Origin: DSOI01 sp041394885
GTDB lineage: Bacteria; Acidobacteriota; Terriglobia; Bryobacterales; Bryobacteraceae
DNA: 64,000 nucleotides
NCBI GenBank assembly: GCA_041394885.1
Contig: JAWKHI010000028.1
Coordinates: forward strand, 1 to 64,000
Direction of reading: 5' to 3'
Shown: positions 37,397 through 46,818 of the stretch, piece by piece
How the letters are laid out: each line of letters starts with the position of its first letter
How positions within the stretch are numbered: the stretch's first letter is position 1
The notes under the pieces: model-generated
What the model was told of the DNA's origin: nothing
Database searches by the model: none
What the model saw: the letters and a program-made list of their open reading frames with translations, nothing else
Translations under genes and position numbers: made by a program

Positions 37397-37867
37397 GTGT
37401 CCCCGCAGTTGATCACTCCGGAACTGATCGCGTCCGTCACCGAGGCCGCGCGCCGGTCGCCGCGCAGGCGGATGAACCATAATTTCCACACAGGACCCGG
37501 CGACAACCCACACCGCTTTCTGAATGTGTTTCTTCGCGGTAGCTATGTGGCGCCGCACCGGCATCTGCACCCGCCGAAAGCGGAGAGCTTTCTCGTACTG
37601 GAAGGCAGCATGGTGGCTGTGGTTTTCCGTGAGGACGGCTCGATCCACGAGCGACACCGTATCGGTCCCGGCGAACCGGCGTGGGGCATAGACCTGACTC
37701 CGGGCGTGTGGCACACGGTGGCCGCACTTTCTGAGGTTGCCGTGTGTTACGAGGTGAAGCCCGGGCCATGGGATCCGGCGTCGGACAAGGAATTCGCGAC
37801 TTGGGCGCCTCGGGAGGGGGATGCCGCGGCGGGCGGCTATCTGGAGCGGTTGCTCGCAGAACTTTGA
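37397..37867 (+). CDS. WbuC-type cupin-fold metalloprotein
   Basis: The start is GTG 37397. The 156-residue product shows the cupin metal motif (APHRHLHPPKAESFLVLEGSM, about 52-72) with two His and a Glu, and the second-strand partner His in GVWHTVAAL. WbuC-family cupins occur in O-antigen loci and as stand-alone genes; the reaction is not known. It is upstream of a D-2-hydroxyacid dehydrogenase by 57 bp. Confidence 0.8.
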   Translation: MSPQLITPELIASVTEAARRSPRRRMNHNFHTGPGDNPHRFLNVFLRGSYVAPHRHLHPPKAESFLVLEGSMVAVVFREDGSIHERHRIGPGEPAWGIDLTPGVWHTVAALSEVAVCYEVKPGPWDPASDKEFATWAPREGDAAAGGYLERLLAEL

Positions 37868-37923
37868 GCAGTGCGCAAGGCTGCGGGCCAGGGCCATCGG
37901 CGGTACACTGTCTAGTTCGACCA

Positions 37924-38889
37924 ATGCCACATTCCATACTCGTTTTGTCGAAGCCGGAAGCAGGCTTTCTGAAGTTGCTCTCGAAACTGCCGGAGGACAC
38001 CAATATCGTGGTGGGCAACCGGCCCGAGATGTTCGCCGAGCGCGCGCCGGAGGCGGATGTGCTGCTCAACTGCATGCAGCCGCTGGCGGTGTTTCGTGAA
38101 GTGTTCCTGATGGCGCCCAAGCTGAAATGGGTCCACTCTATGTCGGCCGGTGTGGAGAATACGTTGTTTCCGGAACTGGTGGCGAGTCCATTGCCGTTGA
38201 CCAACGCCCGCGGGGTCTTCAGCCGTTCGTTGGCCGAATTCGTGATTTTGGGAGCCTTGTATTTCGATAAGAAAGTGAGCGATATGCGGCGGCAGCAGGT
38301 GGCCAGCCGTTGGGTGAGCATGGACGTGGACGAACTGTATGGCAAGACCATGGGGATCGTCAGCTACGGCAGCATCGGCAGGGAATGCGCCCGGTTGGCC
38401 AAGGCGTTCGGCATGAAAGTATGGGCGCACCGGAGGCGTCCGGAATTATGCGACGGGGACCCGCTGGTGGACCGCGCTTTCGGTCCGGCGGGGCTCCGCG
38501 ACATGATGGCCGGATCCGATTTCGTAGCCGTTTGCTCTCCGCTCACGCCGGAAACACGGGGGATGGTGGGGCGGCGGGAGATCGACGCGATGAAGCCGTC
38601 GGCGATTTTCATGAACGTGGGCCGCGGTCCGGTAGTGGACGAGATGGCGCTGGTGGAGGCGCTCCGTCAGCGGCGGATCCGCGGCGCGGCTCTGGACGTG
38701 TTCGAGAAGGAGCCGCTCGTCGAAGGGCACGCATTCTGGTCATTGGACAATGTTCTGCTTTCGCCGCACAGCGCGGACCACACTCCGGGATGGATCGACC
38801 AATCGATGGAGAAATTCATCGAGAATTTCGGGCGCTACGCAGCCGGCGAGGAACTGCTGAACCTTGTGGACAAGAAGGCGGGATACTAG
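37924..38889 (+). CDS. D-2-hydroxyacid dehydrogenase
   Basis: The start at ATG 37924 gives 321 residues (MPHSILVLSKPEAGF); the longer frame from 37744 is cupin sequence in another frame. The NAD-binding site is YGKTMGIVSYGSIGRECARLAKAFGM. The catalytic Arg is in NVGRGPVVDE, the Glu in DVFEKEPL and the His in SPHSADHTPG, the triad of this family. It would reduce 2-oxo acids or oxidise D-2-hydroxyacids; the exact substrate (glyoxylate, hydroxypyruvate or other) cannot be told. Confidence 0.92.
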   Translation: MPHSILVLSKPEAGFLKLLSKLPEDTNIVVGNRPEMFAERAPEADVLLNCMQPLAVFREVFLMAPKLKWVHSMSAGVENTLFPELVASPLPLTNARGVFSRSLAEFVILGALYFDKKVSDMRRQQVASRWVSMDVDELYGKTMGIVSYGSIGRECARLAKAFGMKVWAHRRRPELCDGDPLVDRAFGPAGLRDMMAGSDFVAVCSPLTPETRGMVGRREIDAMKPSAIFMNVGRGPVVDEMALVEALRQRRIRGAALDVFEKEPLVEGHAFWSLDNVLLSPHSADHTPGWIDQSMEKFIENFGRYAAGEELLNLVDKKAGY

Positions 38890-38904
38890 GGACGAGAGGT
38901 AGCC

Positions 38905-40224
38905 ATGAGCAAAGTACTTCTGACCATGTTGGTCTCCGCGGCTACGTTGCTGGCGCAGGGAGACTACACGCCGTCCGCGGAGAATCTGAAGACCCGGGAG
39001 TGGTTCCAGAACGCCCGGTTCGGGTTATTCATCCACTGGGGCGTTTACAGCGTGCTGGGCGACGGCGAGTGGGTGATGAACAACAAGAAGATCTCGATCG
39101 CCGATTACGAACCACTGGCGGCGCGCTTCAATCCCACCGGCTTCAATGCGGCGCAATGGGTGTCGTTGGCCAAGGCGGCGGGAATGCGGTACATCACGAT
39201 CACGAGCAAGCATCACGACGGGTTCGCGATGTGGGGCACCAAGCAGACAAAGTGGAACATTGTGGATGGGACTCCTTACAAGAAAGATCCGTTGAAGATG
39301 CTGGCGGAGGAGTGCCGCAAGCAAGGGATCAAGCTGTTCTTCTATCATTCGCAACTGGACTGGCATCATCCCGACTACTTTCCGCGCGGACGGACGGGGC
39401 TCGCGTCGGGGCGGCCCGAATCCGGGGACTTCAACAAGTACCTCGACTTCATGGACGCCCAGTTGACCGAACTGCTCACCAACTACGGCGAAGTGGGCGG
39501 CATCTGGTTTGACGGCATGTGGGACAAGCCGCAAGCGGAATGGCGGCTGAGCAAAACGTACTCGCTGATCCACAAACTGCAGCCGGGCGCGATGGTGGGC
39601 AGCAATCATCACAAGACACCGTTTCCGGGCGAGGATTTCCAGATGTTCGAGAAAGACCTGCCCGGGCAGAATCAGGCAGGCTTCAGCGGCGACGCCGGGA
39701 TCGGCAAGCTGCCGCTCGAGACTTGCGACACCATCAACCGGGCGTGGGGGTTCAACGCGAGCGACAAACGCTTCAAATCCACCCGTGAGTTGATTCACTA
39801 CCTGGTTCGGGCGGCGGGCTACGGGGCGAATTTTCTGCTGAATATCGGCCCGAGGCCCGATGGCACTATTCAGCCGGAGTTCGTGGAGAGGCTGCGCCAG
39901 ATTGGGGAATGGACGTCGAAGAATGGGGCGTCGGTGTATGGCACCCGCGGCGGTCCGGTTACTCCGAGGCCGTGGGGAGTAACAACGCAGACCGCGGATC
40001 GCGTGTATATCCACGTGCTCGATTGGCGCGACGATTTGCTGGCGCTGCCCGACCTCGGTCCGGTTACGAACGCCCGATTGCTGACGGGAGCCAAGGTGGA
40101 TCTGAAGAAGGTGGATGGTGGGATGCTGCTGCGTCTGCCCGCGGGACGACGTGGACACGATCGTGGTTGTGGACAAGGTGCGCTAGGTGTCGATCGACAT
40201 CGGAGCCATTGTCGCCGCCGCTGA
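38905..40224 (+). CDS. Secreted alpha-L-fucosidase (GH29), last codons frameshifted
   Basis: The protein has a signal peptide (MSKVLLTMLVSAATLLAQ) and the GH29 catalytic barrel. FGLFIHWGVYSV is near 39-50, SKHHDGF at 101-107, and the nucleophile is Asp203 in GGIWFDGMW. It removes alpha-linked fucose from glycans, likely in the periplasm or outside. The last 25 or so codons read in this frame are not protein-like and run 38 bp into the next gene. A one-base shift near 40,140-40,150 restores DDVDTIVVVDKVR and a TAG at 40184-40186, one base before the next start. The true end is therefore probably 40186. Confidence 0.88.
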   Translation: MSKVLLTMLVSAATLLAQGDYTPSAENLKTREWFQNARFGLFIHWGVYSVLGDGEWVMNNKKISIADYEPLAARFNPTGFNAAQWVSLAKAAGMRYITITSKHHDGFAMWGTKQTKWNIVDGTPYKKDPLKMLAEECRKQGIKLFFYHSQLDWHHPDYFPRGRTGLASGRPESGDFNKYLDFMDAQLTELLTNYGEVGGIWFDGMWDKPQAEWRLSKTYSLIHKLQPGAMVGSNHHKTPFPGEDFQMFEKDLPGQNQAGFSGDAGIGKLPLETCDTINRAWGFNASDKRFKSTRELIHYLVRAAGYGANFLLNIGPRPDGTIQPEFVERLRQIGEWTSKNGASVYGTRGGPVTPRPWGVTTQTADRVYIHVLDWRDDLLALPDLGPVTNARLLTGAKVDLKKVDGGMLLRLPAGRRGHDRGCGQGALGVDRHRSHCRRR

Positions 40225-41128
40225 GCGGATCGAGGACGTGATCCATCACACGCCGGTGCTGACGTCGCGGACCTTCAATACCCAGACTGGATTCGAGGCC
40301 TATTTCAAGTGCGAGAATTTCCAGCGCGGCGGGGCGTTCAAGATCCGGGGCGCGTCGAATGCCATCCGCTCGCTGACGCCGGAGGAGCGGGCTCACGGCG
40401 TGGTGACGTTCTCATCGGGGAATCACGCGCAGGCGGTGGCGATCGCGGCGAGAGACGCTGGCATCCCGGCGACGATCGTGATGCCGGCCGACGCACCGAA
40501 GTCGAAGCTCGCGGCGACACGGGGGTACGGAGCGACCGTGGTTCTGTTTGACCGGCTGAAAGAAGACCGCGTGGAAATCGGGAAACGGATTGCGGCTGAA
40601 ACCGGCGCCGCGATCGTGCCGCCGTTCGATCATCCGGCGGTGATGGCGGGGCAGGGGACCACGGCGGTGGAACTGCTGGAAGCGGTGCCGGATCTGGATG
40701 CGCTGGTTGTCTGCGTGGGTGGCGGCGGGCTGATCTCGGGGTGCGCCACCGCGGCTCGGGCGCTACGTCCCCGGATGCATGTGTTCGGCGTGGAGCCCGC
40801 CGATGGTGATGACACGTACCTTTCAATGCGGGCAGGGAAACGGATCGGGATTCCGCCGCCGGCCACCATCGCCGATGGGCTACGAACGCAGATGCCGGGC
40901 GAACTGACGTTTCCGGTGATCCAGCGCGAGGTGGAAGAGATCGTGCTGGTGAGCGATGAGGAGATTCGGGCGGCGATGATGTTTCTGCTGCTGCGGATGA
41001 AGATATTGGTGGAGCCGAGTGGGGCTGTGGCGGCGGCGGCGGTGCTGACCGGAAAGATCCGTGCGAAGGGACGCGTGGGCATTATTCTGTCAGGCGGCAA
41101 CGTGGATAAAGACGTGCTGTGTTCGTAG
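40187..41128 (+). CDS. Threonine/serine dehydratase-family PLP enzyme
   Basis: The start GTG 40187 immediately follows the presumed fucosidase stop. The 313-residue enzyme is a fold-type II PLP protein. The Schiff-base lysine lies in QRGGAFKIRGA (K near 47), the phosphate loop is VGGGGLISG, and SSGNHAQAVA binds the substrate carboxylate. It lacks the C-terminal regulatory domain of biosynthetic IlvA. Candidates are catabolic threonine dehydratase, serine racemase or threo-3-hydroxyaspartate ammonia-lyase. It would generate reactive imines, the type of substrate handled by the RidA-family protein at 19.7 kb. Confidence 0.88.
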   Translation: MSIDIGAIVAAAERIEDVIHHTPVLTSRTFNTQTGFEAYFKCENFQRGGAFKIRGASNAIRSLTPEERAHGVVTFSSGNHAQAVAIAARDAGIPATIVMPADAPKSKLAATRGYGATVVLFDRLKEDRVEIGKRIAAETGAAIVPPFDHPAVMAGQGTTAVELLEAVPDLDALVVCVGGGGLISGCATAARALRPRMHVFGVEPADGDDTYLSMRAGKRIGIPPPATIADGLRTQMPGELTFPVIQREVEEIVLVSDEEIRAAMMFLLLRMKILVEPSGAVAAAAVLTGKIRAKGRVGIILSGGNVDKDVLCS

Positions 41129-41168
41129 TGCCCGGTGCGGCGGCCGGAAACCGGACACGCGCGCGAAG
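41129..41168. other. Switch in strand composition (GC skew sign change)
   Basis: Up to 41,128 the + strand is G-rich, even in + strand genes (hand count 40681-40740: G 29, C 13). From 41,169 it is C-rich in genes of either direction (41341-41400: G 16, C 28; 43021-43080: G 12, C 27). A change from G-rich to C-rich along the + strand is what a replication terminus shows; an inversion or assembly join would look the same. I see no dif-like 28-mer in this gap or in 42654-42769. Confidence 0.65.
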
Positions 41169-42653
41169 CTAAGGAGTCCGGTATACCCGCGACATGTCCG
41201 ACACCGACGCAATCGGTCGATACCACGCCCCCGCCGAGCTCTGCTGCATCAACTCGTAGTGACCGTCGAACCACGCCCTGTCCGGCGACGTGTCCCGCAG
41301 GAAGCGCGCCCGCGACGTTTGGTCCAAAAACAAGTACGCGGGCCGCTTTGCGCGCAATTCGTCCCGCAGCCGCACCCATCCCGGCGCTTCCCGCTCTGGC
41401 GGCAGAGCTTCCAGCCACATCGCACGTCTCGGGGCAAAATCCCGAATGGCCAGATAGTGAAACGGTCCGCCGCAGATCAGTATCGTTCCGGTGCCCGCAT
41501 CCGGCTTGGTCAGAAAACGCGTGTCCCTCCAGGCGTAATCGTAGTCGCTATCGGTAGCCACTCGATGCTGGCGGGATTGCTCCGGATCCAGTAGCAGCAC
41601 CCCTTCCGGCACGGAGCGCGCCTTGGCCACCCACACCGCCATCGCCGGCATCGGCGCGAGCAACGCCGCCGGAAGCACCACCGCCGTGGCAACGCGCGCC
41701 GACAATCCCCGGCTCTTCAGCAGCACCATCGCCTCGTCGATTCCCGCCAGCGACAGCAGTCCGAATGGTGTCGCGGCCGCCCAGATCGAGACTGCCTGCG
41801 TCACCGGTGCGATCGCGGCCCATGCCGCCACCATCAGCCAGAAGGGATGCGCCCAGATTCGGTCCCGCATGCGAGCGATCGCCACCAATCCCAACAGCAC
41901 CCACGGCGCGGCTGTCAGAACGGCGTAACGATCCAGGTCCGGCGTCCCCGCGGGCGCTGGCAGCGAACTCAGGTCCCACTGCGAAAAACTCCGCACGGCC
42001 GCCACCGGACCGATAAACCCCACCAACGCAGGCAGCAGACGCTGCGAAAGAATGCAACTCACTCGATTGTGGTCCCGCAACCGCGCCAATGCCGTTTCGA
42101 TGATCCAGATCATTAGTGGAATCGCTCCCATCAGAGGATGGAACAGCGCGGCTACCGCGCCGGCTACGCCAGAGAAGAAGTGCCCCGCCACGCGGCGCGG
42201 CGGCGAGCTCCAATAGGCTGTCGCCAGCCAAAGACAAGCATAGAGGGGAGCGCACGCCATCATCCCGGACTGCGCCAAATCCTGAAACGGGACGAATTGA
42301 TAGTACACGCCCGCGGTCGCCAACGGCGCCAGCACCGCTACCCATTGATGCCGCAGATGGCGTGTTAGCGTCACCGCCATGAACCCCGCCATCGCGGCCA
42401 GAATCGCCAGTTCCAGCGCGTGCACGGCGGTTTCGTTCAATCCGAACATACGGCTCGCGGCAAGATAAAGAAATGTGAGCGCCGGTTGGCTGCTTTCGAT
42501 GTGGCTGGGCGCGGCCACCGATGCCAGTAGACCCGCTTGCGGAGGCCCTAGCGGCGCCGCCAGATGCACCGCACCCAACGCCGCCATTCCAATCAACGGC
42601 GGGATCAGTCCCAGCCATCGAGCAAGGCTCCGTTCTGGAACTAGGAAGCCCAT
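41169..42653 (-). CDS. Multi-pass membrane protein of unknown function
   Basis: The 494-residue product has about nine to eleven hydrophobic segments in the first 360 residues, including WLGLIPPLIGMAALGAVHLA and WVLLGLVAIARM. A soluble C-terminal part of roughly 130 residues follows (GGPFHYLAIRDFAPRRAMWLEAL, AWFDGHYELM). The layout resembles the membrane glycosyltransferase superfamily (GT-C) with a short periplasmic domain. I do not see a DxD-type catalytic motif in the first loop, so I leave the function open. It is convergent with the dehydratase gene across the composition switch. Confidence 0.65.
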   Translation of the reverse strand: MGFLVPERSLARWLGLIPPLIGMAALGAVHLAAPLGPPQAGLLASVAAPSHIESSQPALTFLYLAASRMFGLNETAVHALELAILAAMAGFMAVTLTRHLRHQWVAVLAPLATAGVYYQFVPFQDLAQSGMMACAPLYACLWLATAYWSSPPRRVAGHFFSGVAGAVAALFHPLMGAIPLMIWIIETALARLRDHNRVSCILSQRLLPALVGFIGPVAAVRSFSQWDLSSLPAPAGTPDLDRYAVLTAAPWVLLGLVAIARMRDRIWAHPFWLMVAAWAAIAPVTQAVSIWAAATPFGLLSLAGIDEAMVLLKSRGLSARVATAVVLPAALLAPMPAMAVWVAKARSVPEGVLLLDPEQSRQHRVATDSDYDYAWRDTRFLTKPDAGTGTILICGGPFHYLAIRDFAPRRAMWLEALPPEREAPGWVRLRDELRAKRPAYLFLDQTSRARFLRDTSPDRAWFDGHYELMQQSSAGAWYRPIASVSDMSRVYRTP

Positions 42654-42769
42654 GTCGCATGTCCACCTTAGGAGGTGTCCCTGCGTACCTCAATGAACCT
42701 CGAGTCCTAGTACTGACTAGTGGCCGTTGCGCAGAACCCGCTTCAATCGTGGTGATACAGTCAATAGCT

Positions 42770-43966
42770 ATGCGCGCCGCACTACGTACTGCTATCCTCC
42801 TCGCCGCTGGAACCGCTTTGCTCTTCGCGGCGTCCCGCGTGCCCCTCGATACGCCCGAGTCCGTCGGGATGTCGGCTCAGCGCCTCGATCGGATCGGCGT
42901 TTGGCTCGATGACGTTGTCGCTCGCAAACAAGCCGCCGGCTTCGTCACCCTCGTCGCCCGCCGCGGCAAGGTGGTCCAGCACAAAGCCTTCGGCAGTCGC
43001 GGATTGACCGTAGCCGACCCCATGCCCATCGACGCCCTGTTTGACCTGGCCTCCATGACCAAGCCCATCACCGTCGCCGCCGCCTTGATGCTGCTCGAGG
43101 AAGGCCGTATCACACTCAATGACCCCATCGCGCAATACCTTCCCGAGTTCCGCCAACAGCGCGTCGAAGTCAGTCCCGGCGTCCTGCGAGCCCCCGCCAA
43201 GGGCATCACGGTGCGGGATCTGTTCAATCACACCTCCGGCGTCTACGATCCTCGCAGCCGGGCCGAAACCTTCGCCTTTCCCACCCTTGCGGCCTACATG
43301 AGCGACTTCGCCAAGCTGCCGCTCCGTCACCAGCCCGGCTCGGCGTTCCTCTACGGCGACTCGCACGATGTTCTCGGATACCTCGTCGAGAAGGTTTCCG
43401 GCGTCCCCCTGGACCGCTTCGTGCAGGACCGTATTCTCACTCCGCTCGGCATGGACGACACCCACTACTGGCCGCCCGATTCCAAGAACAACCGCCGCGC
43501 CATCCTCGTGGTGAACAAGAAAGACGACCCCGATTCCCTCTCCCGTGTGCCGCCGGAAGCGGCCAAGGCCAAAACCTTTATCGGCGGAGCCAGCGGACTC
43601 TACTCCACCGCCGCCGACTATTGGCGCTTCTCTCAGATGCTCGCCAACGGCGGCCAAGCCTCCGGCAAGCGCCTCCTCTCGCCCCGCACCATCGCCTGGA
43701 TGGCACAGAACCACATCGGAGACATCGCCTCGTTCACCACGCCCGGCACCCGCTTCGGGCTCGGGATGGCCGTCGTCACCGATCCCGGCGCTTCCGGATT
43801 GCCTTACTCCAAGGGCACTTACTATTGGGGTGGATCGCAGGGCACCGTATTTTGGATCGATCCCGCCGAAGAGTTGGTCGGTGTCCTGATGGTCCAGTTG
43901 ACGCCGAGCCCTCTCAAGCTGCGCGAACGTTTCGCCGCCCTGGTCTACTCGTCCATCATCGAGTAA
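42770..43966 (+). CDS. Secreted serine hydrolase, beta-lactamase/penicillin-binding-like
   Basis: I choose ATG 42770, which opens a signal peptide (MRAALRTAILLAAGTALLFA); the frame continues upstream to 42521 but that part is antisense to the previous gene. The 398-residue enzyme has the nucleophile motif SMTK at 95-98, the Tyr-containing second motif in FLYGDSHDVLG and the third-motif equivalent WGGSQGT. The FNHTSG segment is typical of class C-like esterases. Likely activities are an esterase or a D,D-peptidase; the natural substrate is unknown. Confidence 0.88.
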   Translation: MRAALRTAILLAAGTALLFAASRVPLDTPESVGMSAQRLDRIGVWLDDVVARKQAAGFVTLVARRGKVVQHKAFGSRGLTVADPMPIDALFDLASMTKPITVAAALMLLEEGRITLNDPIAQYLPEFRQQRVEVSPGVLRAPAKGITVRDLFNHTSGVYDPRSRAETFAFPTLAAYMSDFAKLPLRHQPGSAFLYGDSHDVLGYLVEKVSGVPLDRFVQDRILTPLGMDDTHYWPPDSKNNRRAILVVNKKDDPDSLSRVPPEAAKAKTFIGGASGLYSTAADYWRFSQMLANGGQASGKRLLSPRTIAWMAQNHIGDIASFTTPGTRFGLGMAVVTDPGASGLPYSKGTYYWGGSQGTVFWIDPAEELVGVLMVQLTPSPLKLRERFAALVYSSIIE

Positions 43967-43972
43967 CTTCGA

Positions 43973-46101
43973 TCACAGGCGGTCGCGAGACATTACGAAC
44001 GCGTGCACCTGACGCACTTGCTCCTGCGTCAGCAACTCGCTGAATGCCGGCATAGCCGTCCCTTTGCGGCCCTTTCGGACGGCGTCAAGAAAAACGCCCG
44101 TGCCCAGCCGGGAACGGAAGATTCGCGGCCCGCTTCCTCCGTTCGCCATATGACATCCGAAACAGCGCGCACGGTAGACCTGCTCGCCCGCGGCGATGGC
44201 AGCCGCGTCGCCCAACAGCGGATTTGCCTCCTCCGCCGGCGCGCCCTGGCCGTCCTGCGGCGCGCTTGTCGGTTGCGGCGGCGGTTCGTCACTCGCAATC
44301 GGCTGGCCGCCCTCGGTGGCCGGATACCCGTACCCGGCGAGCACACGCCTGCCCAGGGTCGACCCCGGCTGCCCACGCGTGGCAGCCTCCCTTGGATGGT
44401 TACCAGGTTCGATCCCGTTTGCACATTGCCCTCCGTCCCTCCGTCGAGCGCGAACACCCATAGGGTTGCCGGCTCTTCGGCTCCTGGTAATAGAAGGTCA
44501 TGTCGCCGCCGATTCCGCCCGAGGGCACGGCTACATACTGCACGCCGTCCAACTGATAGGTGATCGGGCTGCCGATGATCCCAGAGCCCGTCTGGAACTG
44601 CCAAAGCGTCTTGCCCGTGCGCGCGTCGAGCGCCATGAAGTAGCCGCGCATGTCGCCCGTGAAAACCAGCCCGCTCGACGTAGCAACCGCGCCCGCCCAA
44701 AAAGGCGCCGGACTGATGGAACGCCAGACAACCTTCCGCTTCACCACGTCGAACGCGACGAAGTTGCCGGGTTTCTCACTGGTCAGATACTGCTGGTAGT
44801 CGGCCCCCAGATACCACTCGCCGTTGGTAGGCCGCGGAAACTTGCCTTCCTCCCAAAACTTATACCCCATCGCCCACTGGTTCGACATGAAGTAGAGATA
44901 CTGCAGCCGCGGATTGTAGGCGAGCGGCTGCCAGTCGATCGAGCCTTCGAGGCTCGGAACGATGGGACCCACTTCGGGGCCGCCCGTGGTCGCAATCATC
45001 GCCGGATTCACCTTCGGCCGCCCCGTCTCCGGGTCCAGTCCGAACGCCCAGGTGATGCCCGGCACGATCGGTTCGCCGTAGAGGAACTTTCCGTTGGTGC
45101 GGTCGAGCGCGTAGAAGAAACCGTTCTTGTCGTGATGAAACAGCGCCTTGACCAGGCCGCGCGCGCCCATCCGGACGTCGGCCAGCACCGGCGTGCTCAC
45201 CGCGTCGTAATCCCAGCAATCCCAGGGCGTGTACTGATAGCCCCAGTCGATCTTGCCCGTATCGGCGTTCATTGCGATTGTCGACGCCGTCCACTTGTTA
45301 TCGCCCTTGCGGACGTGGCAATTCCACGGAGCCGCGTTGCCCGTGTTCCAGTAGACGAGGTTCAGTTGCGGATCGTAGGTGCCCGTGGTCCATGTCGGCC
45401 CGCCGCCGTTCTTCCATGTATCGCCCGGCCATGTCTCATTGCCCGGTTCGCCCGGGCCGGGGACCGTGTAGGTGGTCCACCGCGGCTTGCCAGTCACCGC
45501 GTCAAACGCCTTCACGAAGCCGCGAATCCCGAACTCGCCTCCCGCCACACCGGTGAGCACCATATCTTTCAAGGCTAACGGTGCGCCTGTGATCGAATAG
45601 CCCTGCCGCCAGTCGTCCACCTGCGCCTCCCACGCCACTTCGCCGGTCTCCCGATGGAGCGCGACGAGCCGCGAATCGAGCGTGCCCACGTACACGAGAT
45701 CTCCGAGCAGCGCCACGCCCCTGTTGATGGTGCCACAGCAGTAAACGCGCTCGGCTCTGCCGGTGGCTTGGGATCAACTCACTCGCGCCCCTGTCCGCGC
45801 GTCAATGGCGAACACCCGCGATCCATCCGCCGACAGGTACAGGACGCCTTTGTAGAGCAGAGGCGTCGCCTGCAGACCCCGGTTCTGCCGCCGGTGGCGA
45901 ACACCCATTACTGCAGCCGCTTCACGTTCGACGGTGTTATCTTCGATCCACATACCGCTGCGCATGATAGTCGCGGCCATAGGTAAGCCAGAGGAAGTGT
46001 CGGCGGCGGCGCCCTCGATCGCCGCGGGTGTGATGGGTTGGGCGGGCGCTGTGGGTGGGCAGCGCAATCAGATGGCGGTAACTGCGGAATCCAGGCGGCA
46101 T
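43973..46101 (-). pseudogene. PQQ-dependent alcohol dehydrogenase with C-terminal cytochrome c, frameshifted
   Basis: Pieces in the correct order define a quinohemoprotein dehydrogenase. Near the 5' end are PITPAAIEGAAAD, WLTYGRDYHAQRY and LQATPLLYKGVLYLSADGSRVF in different frames. One long frame (45,716-44,470) covers the propeller, with GNAAPWNCH, TPWDCWDYDAVSTPVL and GFFYALDRTNGKFLYG. Then the reading frame shifts near 44,470 (VFALDGGTEGNVQTGSN continues in another frame). The end at 43973 carries CFGCH in YRARCFGCHMANGG, the heme c motif. At least four shifts and an in-frame stop near 45,770 are present. An intact enzyme would oxidise alcohols in the periplasm and pass electrons to cytochrome c. 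It is convergent with the serine hydrolase, 6 bp away. Confidence 0.8.
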
Positions 46102-46120
46102 CCTTTCAGGTTAAGCATGC

Positions 46121-46322
46121 ATGGCCTGCTTCGCACGGCGGTTCCCGCATGGCGGATTCTCGGTGCTCTGAGCACCCCGCCGGGCATCCCCCTTTGTCTA
46201 CGGCTGGAGCCGGAGAAATCGCCAGCAGTCTGGGCATCCGGCTGCTTGCGCGCACTACCCGTGGGTAAGGGCGACTACGGCTGTTTGCGGGACTCGGCCG
46301 CCTGCCTACAAATCCTGGATCC
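46121..46322 (+). pseudogene. Relic of a LysR regulator N-terminus (duplicate of 46895-47103)
   Basis: This 202-bp stretch aligns base by base with the start of the LysR gene downstream. ATGGCC-TG-TTCGCACGG opens both, CATGGCGGATTCTCGG follows, GGGCATCCGGCTGCTTG is shared, and CAAATCCT-GAT closes the similarity. The relic stops after the equivalent of about 70 codons; the remaining roughly 670 bp of a LysR gene are absent. It has stops in all frames. This is true decay of a tandem copy, not a sequencing slip. Confidence 0.8.
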
Positions 46323-46343
46323 CTCTAGCCTGACTCCCATGAT

Positions 46344-46398
46344 AATTCCAATACTGCACTAGTAAATTCCAATAGTGTCTTATTCTGTTCCATGAATG
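46344..46398 (+). repeat. Three 21-bp-phased 13-mers, candidate operator
   Basis: AATTCCAATACTG (46344), AATTCCAATAGTG (46365) and the weaker TGTTCCATGAATG (46386) start exactly 21 bases apart, two helical turns. They lie in an AT-rich gap between the LysR relic and a gene with an ideal ribosome binding site (AAGGAGG 46427-46433, ATG 46439). Phased repeats of this type usually bind a regulator on one face of the helix; a LysR protein is encoded nearby. Confidence 0.55.
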
Positions 46399-46438
46399 CA
46401 AATGCTCCAAACTGACATCAGAACTCAAGGAGGTTCTG

Positions 46439-46818
46439 ATGATGAGCAATACAATCGAATCTGTTCTCAAGACATGCACGAGGTATTCCTGAACGGCAAC
46501 GACACTGATACGATTCTCAGCCCTACGGGACCGATCCTGTGTTCATGTCGCAGCACAGTTCGGCGTTGATCGGTCGAAACGCGGTCCGCGCTTACTACGA
46601 GCAGGTGTTCGCCACGATCAAGCTGAACGTCCGGTTTGACATCCACGAGACTTATGGCTGGGGATTGGGCCTGGGCGCGCACCAGTTCCGCGGACGGCCC
46701 AGATCCTGGCGGCCAACGAGGTCTCGAGGGCAACAACGAGTTGTTCGTTTTCCGCAAGGAAAGCGGTTCTTGAAAAATCCACCGCTACCTGTTCGCCACT
46801 AATCAACCGCGAGCCTAA
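46439..46818 (+). pseudogene. NTF2/SnoaL-like small protein gene, frameshifted
   Basis: The start ATG 46439 has a perfect Shine-Dalgarno (AAGGAGG, 5 bp before). MMSNTIESVLKTCTRYS begins one frame. NGNDTDTIL, DPVFMSQHSSALIGRNAVRAYYEQVF, WAWARTSSAGRTQILAANEVS, NELFVFRKESGSWKI-like and RYLFATNQPRA follow in shifting frames to TAA 46816. Together they give a protein of about 126 residues of the SgcJ/DUF4440-type NTF2-like fold. Function is unknown; members often bind small ligands. Four or so single-base shifts are needed. Confidence 0.7.

Noticed and set aside
42654..42769. dif site near the skew switch
   Set aside because: No 28-mer with paired XerC/XerD-like arms was seen; similarity to known dif sites was too weak to report.
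46439..46818. Programmed frameshifting in the NTF2-like gene
   Set aside because: Several shifts in different directions without slippery heptamers or downstream structures indicate damage or error, not recoding.
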